Source of the DNA: Rhodocyclaceae bacterium
GTDB taxonomy: Bacteria; Pseudomonadota; Gammaproteobacteria; Burkholderiales; Usitatibacteraceae
Length of the DNA stretch: 39,460 nt
Reading direction: 5' to 3'
Assembly (NCBI GenBank): GCA_020247395.1
Contig: JADCJC010000116.1
Span: 1 to 39,460, forward strand
In this document: positions 34,857 to 39,460 of the stretch, one piece after another
Layout: each line of letters opens with the position of its first letter
Numbering within the stretch: the stretch's first letter is position 1
Made by a program: the position numbers and the translations under genes
Notes under the pieces: model-generated
What the model was told of the DNA's origin: nothing
Database searches by the model: none
Seen by the model: the letters and a program-made list of their open reading frames with translations, nothing else

Positions 34857-35918
34857 ATGAGCACAGCATCACAATTTGCAAATCGAAGCATCCGATATTC
34901 CGCAATGTTTTTTGCGGTGTCCGGCACATTCACAGTGCCAGTCACGGGCATCTATCGCATCCAAGCAATCGGTGCTGGCGGCAGCGGCGGCGCTATGTGT
35001 TTAGGTAGCGGTTCCGCTGCATCGGGCGGGGGTGGCGGTGGGTATTGTGAGACTGAGCAACTGCTAAACGCTGGCACTGTTCTTAATATCACAATCGGCG
35101 CGGGTGGTGCGGCGCATACAAGAACAAACGGCAATCGGGGCGATGGGTCGGCGGGTGGGGCAACCTCTGTATCAGGCGCGGGCTTAACCACAATGACGGC
35201 CAACGGCGGCGCATTTGGCACAACCGCTACGACTGGCACAGCATCGGGCGGCGCTGGCGGTACAGCATCGGGCGGCAACGTCTTAAACAACACAGGCGGC
35301 GCGGGTGGTTCGGTCGTCTATTCATCAGGCGGTGGCGCTGGCGGCGGCGGGTGCTGCGGTAGTCCTTTCGGTACTTTTGCGGGTGGCGCGGCAACTCCAC
35401 CGGCGGCGGCGGCGTGTGCGGGCGGCGGTGGCGGTTTGGGCGGTGCGGGTGGCGCGGGGAGTACCACGAACGGGTCATCTGGCGGCGGCGGTGGTACGGG
35501 CGGCGCAGGTACAGCAAACACAGCAGGGACAGACGTTTTTGGGGCAGGGGTGAATCGCGCAGGGCTTATAACTTTTGTTAATCCAGCGGCGGGCGTGTGG
35601 ATGCTTTCCGCAAATGACCCAATGCGTTCGGCCTATGGCAGCGGCACAAATGGGAAAAACAGCGGCGGTAGCGAGACTCCAGGCTGGGGCGGTGGTTCTG
35701 GCGGCACGATGGGCGGCGGTGGTTGGGGGCCAGTTTCAGGGAATACGTTTTTTGGTGGCTCGGGCGGCGCGGTAACGGCTACGACATTTAGCGCATGCGT
35801 AAGCGGCACAGCGCAATGGGGCGGCGGCACAGGCGGTGCGGCTAATTTCGGCGGCGCCAACTCCGCAATAGTCGGCAAAGCTGGCGACGGTTTAGTAATC
35901 ATCGAGAGGCTCACATAA
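34857..35918 (+). CDS. Glycine-rich tail adhesin (candidate receptor-binding protein)
   Basis: 353 residues. The N-terminal FTVPVTGIYRIQAIGAGGSG is the usual start of the phage glycine-rich domain; then comes a region packed with GG, GGG and GGGGG runs (from about 40 to 340) ending GDGLVIIERLT. Such sequences form bundles of polyglycine II helices whose loops bind the host receptor, as in T-even gp38-type adhesins. Two Cys-Cys clusters (CCGS) add an unusual feature. Host receptor unknown. Confidence 0.72.
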   Translation: MSTASQFANRSIRYSAMFFAVSGTFTVPVTGIYRIQAIGAGGSGGAMCLGSGSAASGGGGGGYCETEQLLNAGTVLNITIGAGGAAHTRTNGNRGDGSAGGATSVSGAGLTTMTANGGAFGTTATTGTASGGAGGTASGGNVLNNTGGAGGSVVYSSGGGAGGGGCCGSPFGTFAGGAATPPAAAACAGGGGGLGGAGGAGSTTNGSSGGGGGTGGAGTANTAGTDVFGAGVNRAGLITFVNPAAGVWMLSANDPMRSAYGSGTNGKNSGGSETPGWGGGSGGTMGGGGWGPVSGNTFFGGSGGAVTATTFSACVSGTAQWGGGTGGAANFGGANSAIVGKAGDGLVIIERLT

Positions 35919-36364
35919 TGCGATACAACATCAAAGACGAAAACGGTAATGTCATTAACACGATTCTTGCCACGCCAGAATTTATGGCGGCTAACTATGC
36001 TGCGGGTACTTACGAACTCGCAGCGCAGCAAGACAGCGCGCCAGCTTTCGAAGACCCTTCCGCATGGTTTATCAGCAAAGACAAATTCAATGCTCGATTT
36101 ACTCCAAGCGAGTCGATTAGGCTAGAGCTTGCGCAGATTCACAACCCAGAGGCTTCGCTACAAGCTCAGCAGATCGCCGCAGCGTTGCGTGTCGTCGAGA
36201 AACAAAAGAGCGACGTGCAATACCTTGACTTGACACCGAACAGCGCGAACCGTGCGCGCATCGAGGCAGGGCTTGGTTACGGCAAAGCTGCCGGTGTGCT
36301 TACTGATGCGCGCATTGCAGAGATGATGGCAAAGCCTGCGCCAGCTGAGCGATACAGGGGCTAA
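35918..36364 (+). CDS. Small tail or fibre-associated protein
   Basis: 148 residues, starting MRYNIKDENGNVINTILATP, a pattern found in the N-terminal region of fibre-assembly or fibre-partner proteins. The ATG overlaps the preceding stop (TAATG). The middle part is helical (QAQQIAAALRVVEKQKSDVQ). A chaperone or assembly role is inferred from its place just after the adhesin. Confidence 0.6.
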   Translation: MRYNIKDENGNVINTILATPEFMAANYAAGTYELAAQQDSAPAFEDPSAWFISKDKFNARFTPSESIRLELAQIHNPEASLQAQQIAAALRVVEKQKSDVQYLDLTPNSANRARIEAGLGYGKAAGVLTDARIAEMMAKPAPAERYRG

Positions 36365-36367
36365 GCG

Positions 36368-36865
36368 ATGAGATACGCTGACGTTCGCGACAAGATCAAG
36401 ACAGGCGACCTCCTCGCATGGTCAAACGGCGGGTGGGGTAGTTGGCGCGACATTCAAGTCAATCTCGTGCGCATGTTCACACGCTCAGAGTTCTCGCACG
36501 TTGGCTTGGCATGGGTGGCGAACGGTCGCGTGTTCGTGATCGAGGCAGTCGGCACCGGTGTTCGCATCTTTCCACTATCGCGTGAGCTGCCGTTTTATTG
36601 GGTGCAGAAGCCCAGCCCGTTGACGCAAGCGGCCATTGAGTTTCTGTTCGAGCGCATCGGCGCACCATACTCGAAGTTACAAGCGATTCTGGCCGGTATC
36701 GGTGCGCTCGCAAAAGGGCGCGACGATGTTTGGCAATGCGCTGAGCTCGTCCTGAGTGCGCTCGCACTTGATGACGATGGGTTCGGTGACATCAACGCAA
36801 CACCAACGGCGGTAGTGCGAGCTGCAATGCGTCAATGGGGCGCTGTTGAATTTGTCGAGGAATAG
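36368..36865 (+). CDS. YiiX/C92-type permuted papain-like hydrolase
   Basis: 165 residues. The N-terminal LKTGDLLAW-like KTGDLLAWSN and the catalytic His44 in FSHVGLAW precede Cys123 in WQCAELV, the reversed order of permuted papain-like enzymes (YiiX/YaeF group). Glu58 in FVIEAVG may be the third residue. The gene lies between the adhesin module and the holins; it could act on peptidoglycan during entry or lysis, but the substrate is not known. Confidence 0.75.
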   Translation: MRYADVRDKIKTGDLLAWSNGGWGSWRDIQVNLVRMFTRSEFSHVGLAWVANGRVFVIEAVGTGVRIFPLSRELPFYWVQKPSPLTQAAIEFLFERIGAPYSKLQAILAGIGALAKGRDDVWQCAELVLSALALDDDGFGDINATPTAVVRAAMRQWGAVEFVEE

Positions 36866-36869
36866 CGAA

Positions 36870-37208
36870 ATGAAAGATTTCAACAACTGGCAAGGCTTCG
36901 AGCTGATCACCGCCGTGCTCGGCTTTATCGGCGCGGCGCTGGGTATCAGCTACAGCCCGCCTATGACCAAAAAAGAGATGTTCGCTGCGCTATTGGCGGG
37001 CGTTGTGTGCGCCGTGCTAGGTCCGCAATTGGCCATGCAAATCTACACACTGCCGCCGATTGTGAACAACGCGCTGGCGTTCATTTTTGGTATTGGCGGC
37101 ATGTTTATCGTGCCCGGGTTATTGTCGCTATGGCGCGGTTTTGCAAGCGACCCGTGGGGCTGGCTGGATAAGCTGCGTGGCGCACGAAACAACGGGAGCG
37201 CCAAATGA
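36870..37208 (+). CDS. Holin-like membrane protein 1
   Basis: 112 residues from ATG 36870 (the ORF opens earlier at 36846). Three hydrophobic segments are visible: LITAVLGFIGAALGI, MFAALLAGVVCAVLGPQLAM and LAFIFGIGGMFIVPGLLSL, with a basic C-terminus. Three membrane spans and the next-to-lysis context suggest a class I-type holin. It couples to the next gene by overlap. Confidence 0.68.
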   Translation: MKDFNNWQGFELITAVLGFIGAALGISYSPPMTKKEMFAALLAGVVCAVLGPQLAMQIYTLPPIVNNALAFIFGIGGMFIVPGLLSLWRGFASDPWGWLDKLRGARNNGSAK

Positions 37209-37525
37209 TTGAAAACATCATCAATACCATCGCGCTGCTGGTGCTATGCCTTGCCGTGCTGCTTTACATCAATCAGCACATGGATCGCCACACAGCAGGC
37301 TGCGAACGCTGGGGCTTCGTTCTCACGGCGGCCGGTGCTTTCGGCCATGCGTGTGCGTATTGGTGGCCGTGGGATGGTGGCGATGAAGTGGAGACCATCA
37401 TGCACATCGGCTTGGCGCTGGTGGCCATTGCAATGGTACGCGGCGATTTACGCGCCATGATCGCCCGTGCCCAATCGTGGGACGGCATAGACAGGAGAGG
37501 AGAGCGTCGTGAATCTACTACTTGA
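37205..37525 (+). CDS. Holin-like membrane protein 2
   Basis: 106 residues, start ATG overlapping the previous TGA (ATGA). Hydrophobic spans are IINTIALLVLCLAVLLYI, FVLTAAGAFGHACAYWWPW and IMHIGLALVAIAMV; the tail is basic (RRGERRE). It may be a second holin, a pinholin or an antiholin. The function cannot be fixed from sequence. Confidence 0.65.
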   Translation: MIENIINTIALLVLCLAVLLYINQHMDRHTAGCERWGFVLTAAGAFGHACAYWWPWDGGDEVETIMHIGLALVAIAMVRGDLRAMIARAQSWDGIDRRGERRESTT

Positions 37526-37949
37526 GCGCACACCATCGGGCACCACCTGCACCATCGGTGATCTGTACATCGACGGCGATTGGTTTTGCTTCATTTTGGA
37601 AGACCTCGTGCGCGAGGTGGAGGGCCAGCCAGTCGAGAGCTGGAAGGTCAAAGGCGTAACGGCCATCCCCGCCGGCACGTACCGCGTGCAGATCACCTAC
37701 AGCAACCGCTTCAAACGCGACTTGCCGCTGCTCGTGGGTGTGCCTGGCTTTGAGGGCATCCGCATTCATCCGGGCAATACCGATGCCGACACCGAAGGCT
37801 GCCTGCTCCCTGGCATGGCCTTGGGGCTGGGTGGCGAAAGCATTAGCCGCAGCCGCGAGGCATTCGAGGCACTCTTTGCCAAGCTGGATGCGGCAGAGGA
37901 CGCAGGCGAGGAAGTGGAAATCACCATTACCAACGCGAGGCAGATGTGA
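37509..37949 (+). CDS. DUF5675 protein, candidate endolysin
   Basis: 146 residues from a GTG inside the previous gene. Family features are LLLERTPSGTTCTIGDLYID, VTAIPAGTYRV and, most notable, IRIHPGNTDADTEGCLLPG (His87, Cys98), which recalls the H-x-N...S/T-x-GC active site of L,D-transpeptidase-type enzymes. It sits exactly where an endolysin is expected, between holins and spanins, and no other lysin gene is present. Peptidoglycan activity is inferred. Confidence 0.7.
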   Translation: MNLLLERTPSGTTCTIGDLYIDGDWFCFILEDLVREVEGQPVESWKVKGVTAIPAGTYRVQITYSNRFKRDLPLLVGVPGFEGIRIHPGNTDADTEGCLLPGMALGLGGESISRSREAFEALFAKLDAAEDAGEEVEITITNARQM

Positions 37950-38530
37950 TTGCTCTCGCGATGCGATGGCTTGATGTGGCGCTCCCCTTGTGGCGCATCG
38001 TCGCGGCCTTTACCGTGGTGGCCGCATTTGCCGCTGCGATTTGGTGGATACGCGGTACCGGCGTGCAGGCTGAGCGTGCCGAGTGGGTCGCCAAGATGGC
38101 CACCGCCAAGGCCGAGTGGCAGGCGGAGCTGGATAAAGCCAACGCCGCCAACCGCGCCACCGAGCGGCAAAGCGCTCAAGTTATTGCGGATGTCTCAACC
38201 TATTACCAAACGGAGCTGAAAAATGTGCAAGCCCAAAAAACTGCTGATCGCGCTGATGTGCAGCGCGGCGCTCTCCGGTTGTTCGACCCTTTTCAGTCCT
38301 TCCGGCTCGACGCTAACCCAATCCTGCCCAGATCCGGTGAGGCTTGCACCACCGCCGGCAGACGTGATGGTGAAACGGGACGCGAACTTTCGCGCGAGGT
38401 TACTGGCGATCTTCTCGATTTTGCCAACGACGCCAACGCCATCGTCAGCCAGCTCACCGCTGCCCAAGCCGTGATTATTGAGTATCAGCGGGTTTGCGGA
38501 GCTACTGCAAACGCCGCACCGCCGCGATAG
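37946..38530 (+). CDS. Rz-like inner-membrane spanin
   Basis: 194 residues from GTG 37946 (alternative ATG 37961). An N-terminal membrane helix (LPLWRIVAAFTVVAAFAAAIWW) is followed by a charged helical periplasmic part (AEWVAKMATAKAEWQAELDK) that would form the coiled coil. It works with Rz1 to fuse inner and outer membranes at lysis. Start overlaps the DUF5675 stop (GTGA). The C-terminal third, coded over the Rz1 frame, is less regular. Confidence 0.8.
   Translation: MIALAMRWLDVALPLWRIVAAFTVVAAFAAAIWWIRGTGVQAERAEWVAKMATAKAEWQAELDKANAANRATERQSAQVIADVSTYYQTELKNVQAQKTADRADVQRGALRLFDPFQSFRLDANPILPRSGEACTTAGRRDGETGRELSREVTGDLLDFANDANAIVSQLTAAQAVIIEYQRVCGATANAAPPR
38223..38474 (+). CDS. Rz1-like outer-membrane lipoprotein spanin (embedded)
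   Basis: 83 residues in a different frame, wholly inside the Rz gene. The signal peptide MCKPKKLLIALMCSAALSGC ends with lipobox LSGC, so Cys20 would be lipidated. A Pro-rich C-terminal part follows (LAPPPADV, LPTTPTPSS). GGAG lies 7 bases before the ATG. A nested Rz1 is the classical spanin arrangement. Confidence 0.85.
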   Translation: MCKPKKLLIALMCSAALSGCSTLFSPSGSTLTQSCPDPVRLAPPPADVMVKRDANFRARLLAIFSILPTTPTPSSASSPLPKP

Positions 38531-38549
38531 GCGGGCCGTAGCGCCAATA

Positions 38550-39005
38550 TCAGGAGGCAGGCGGTATGGTAGCCGCCCACACCGCCCGTTCGGGGCTGGA
38601 ATCGGCCTTCTGGCCAAGCCAAGCGGCATAGGCCGCGCTGTCGAATGGCACCAGCCGCACGAGCGGTTCGCTGGCCAGTAGTGCGGCACACGCTGATTGA
38701 TGTGGTCGCCACAAAATCGGCTCCCCGTCCCAGTCGTACATGTTGGCGTACCACACAAGCGGGATCGACTCTGGTTTGCCGAGACGCTCAATTTTGTCAT
38801 CAACCGCTTCAAGGATCGTGTCTATGGCGCGCTCCCGCCAGTCGCACAACTCACGCATGCGGCCAGCCACATCGGCGGGGACGGCGCGTTTGCCGTCCTC
38901 CCAATGCTGCCACGCACGATGAGAGGTGCCGCTGATCAGTGACGCAGCTTCTTGTTGCGTGAAAAAAAGCAAGCGCCGAAGCGCTTGCAATTCGGCGGCG
39001 GTCAT
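38550..39005 (-). CDS. Aca2-like (DUF1870/YdiL-type) HTH repressor
   Basis: 151 residues. The HTH is AELQALRRLLFFTQQEAASL, then SHRAWQHWEDGKRAVPADV, which closely follows the DUF1870/YdiL and Aca2 pattern I recall (ELQAIR..., WQ.WE.G..AVP.DV). The rest (VWYANMYDWDGEPILWRPHQ) matches too; the last 35 or so residues extend beyond Aca2's usual size. Aca2 proteins repress acr-aca operons by binding inverted repeats and, as reported, mRNA. The ATG overlaps the preceding stop (TAATG). It converges on Rz. Confidence 0.7.
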   Translation of the reverse strand: MTAAELQALRRLLFFTQQEAASLISGTSHRAWQHWEDGKRAVPADVAGRMRELCDWRERAIDTILEAVDDKIERLGKPESIPLVWYANMYDWDGEPILWRPHQSACAALLASEPLVRLVPFDSAAYAAWLGQKADSSPERAVWAATIPPAS

Positions 39006-39313
39006 TAAATTTCGATGCGGTCAATGATAGTCGCTGGAATTTCGTGGTCAAGCGTTAAATCGCCGTTTGGGCAGACCGTCTTGCCAAAAATGATGCCGTT
39101 TTCGCAGCGGCTAAAAGCCGCACATTGCACAATTGAATCGTCGTCAATGTAGAAAATCTTGGTGCCTTCGGTCATTGGCAAATACGAGGCAGAAAGTAGG
39201 TCGTTCCAACGCGGCAGGCCTGTCGAAAGTATTACGTCAAACGGATCGCCCCCTCGATTCGCTGTGCCGTAGACACCAGACGGGGCCGCTTTAATATTTG
39301 TGATTTTGCTCAT
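39005..39313 (-). CDS. Small acidic protein, candidate anti-CRISPR
   Basis: 102 residues from ATG 39313: SKITNIKAAPSGVYGTANRG, ILSTGLPRWNDLL, IFYIDDDSIVQCAAF and LDHEIPATIIDRIEI. By my count net charge is about -5. No recognised family, signal peptide or membrane helix. It comes first in the operon, and its stop overlaps the Aca2-like start, the acr-then-aca order. The same frame is open upstream through the (Gly-Arg)n repeat to the window edge, so the true N-terminus could be longer. Anti-CRISPR activity is inferred from context only. Confidence 0.55.
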   Translation of the reverse strand: MSKITNIKAAPSGVYGTANRGGDPFDVILSTGLPRWNDLLSASYLPMTEGTKIFYIDDDSIVQCAAFSRCENGIIFGKTVCPNGDLTLDHEIPATIIDRIEI

Positions 39314-39323
39314 ATTTAGCTCA

Positions 39324-39338
39324 CTTTCTTGAAGAAAG
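39324..39338. promoter_or_regulatory. Perfect inverted repeat upstream of the acr-like operon
   Basis: CTTTCTT-G-AAGAAAG, 7-bp arms, 10 bases before ATG 39313. It lies just after a possible -10 (TATATC on the minus strand, 39343-39338), so it is well placed to be the Aca-like repressor's operator. In mRNA the same bases could form a small hairpin next to the start codon. Confidence 0.6.
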
Positions 39339-39367
39339 ATATACGAATCCTTTCTGTTCCTACTAAG

Positions 39368-39460
<93 letters not shown>

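Noticed and set aside
34952-35521. Several Pro-rich ORFs on the minus strand
   Set aside because: They are complements of the glycine-rich adhesin repeats, not genes.
38195-38812. Minus-strand ORF of 205 codons
   Set aside because: It overlaps both Rz/Rz1 and the Aca2-like gene in other frames; no domain.

Overview
The window is the edge of a betaproteobacterial chromosome carrying a tailed-phage prophage. The first 5.4 kb are host genes: metG (minus strand, cut by the left edge), then apbC/mrp, a TPR gene, a DUF1330 gene, dcd and gltX, followed by tRNA-Ala(GGC) and tRNA-Glu(TTC). The metG-apbC-dcd neighbourhood and the protein sequences point to Betaproteobacteria. I cannot name the genus.

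A siphovirus-type (lambda/HK97-like) prophage starts right after tRNA-Glu, whose 3' end is the likely attachment site, and runs to the right edge. attR is not in the window. The leftward early operon (about 11.65 to 5.5 kb) encodes, in order of transcription, a DUF1566-like protein, a tiny membrane peptide, an unknown protein, a YqaJ-type exonuclease, RecT, several small proteins, an ASCH protein, a small HTH protein (Xis-like) and a tyrosine integrase. Most of these genes are joined by 4-nt stop/start overlaps. The switch region (11.6 to 13.4 kb) holds an S24-type repressor, a zinc-ribbon membrane protein in the same operon, and a Cro/YdaS-like gene. Two sigma70 promoters of nearly identical layout, pL and pR, each carry one AGGCAATGCCT operator in the spacer and another just upstream of the -35.

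The rightward early region (13.9 to 17.7 kb) has a CII-like regulator, small unknown genes (one a 49-residue Cys-rich mini-protein too short for ordinary gene callers), a RuvC-like resolvase, an HNH nuclease, and O-like and P-like replication genes. Repeats and a perfect DnaA box inside the O-like gene look like the phage origin. The late region (17.7 to 38.5 kb) follows HK97 order: HNH, TerS, TerL, portal, ClpP-like protease, capsid, connectors, tail tube, tail chaperones with a -1 frameshift site, tape measure, tail tip, a polyglycine-rich adhesin, then a lysis module (two holin-like proteins, DUF5675 protein, Rz with embedded Rz1).

Beyond the spanins, on the minus strand, lies the most interesting locus: a small acidic protein of unknown family (102 aa) overlapped by a DUF1870/YdiL-like HTH gene that closely resembles, from memory, the anti-CRISPR-associated repressor Aca2. 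A perfect inverted repeat lies just upstream. This is the layout of an acr-aca operon, and the 102-aa product is a candidate new anti-CRISPR. Its reading frame continues upstream without a stop through a hexanucleotide repeat that would encode (Gly-Arg)n and runs off the window.
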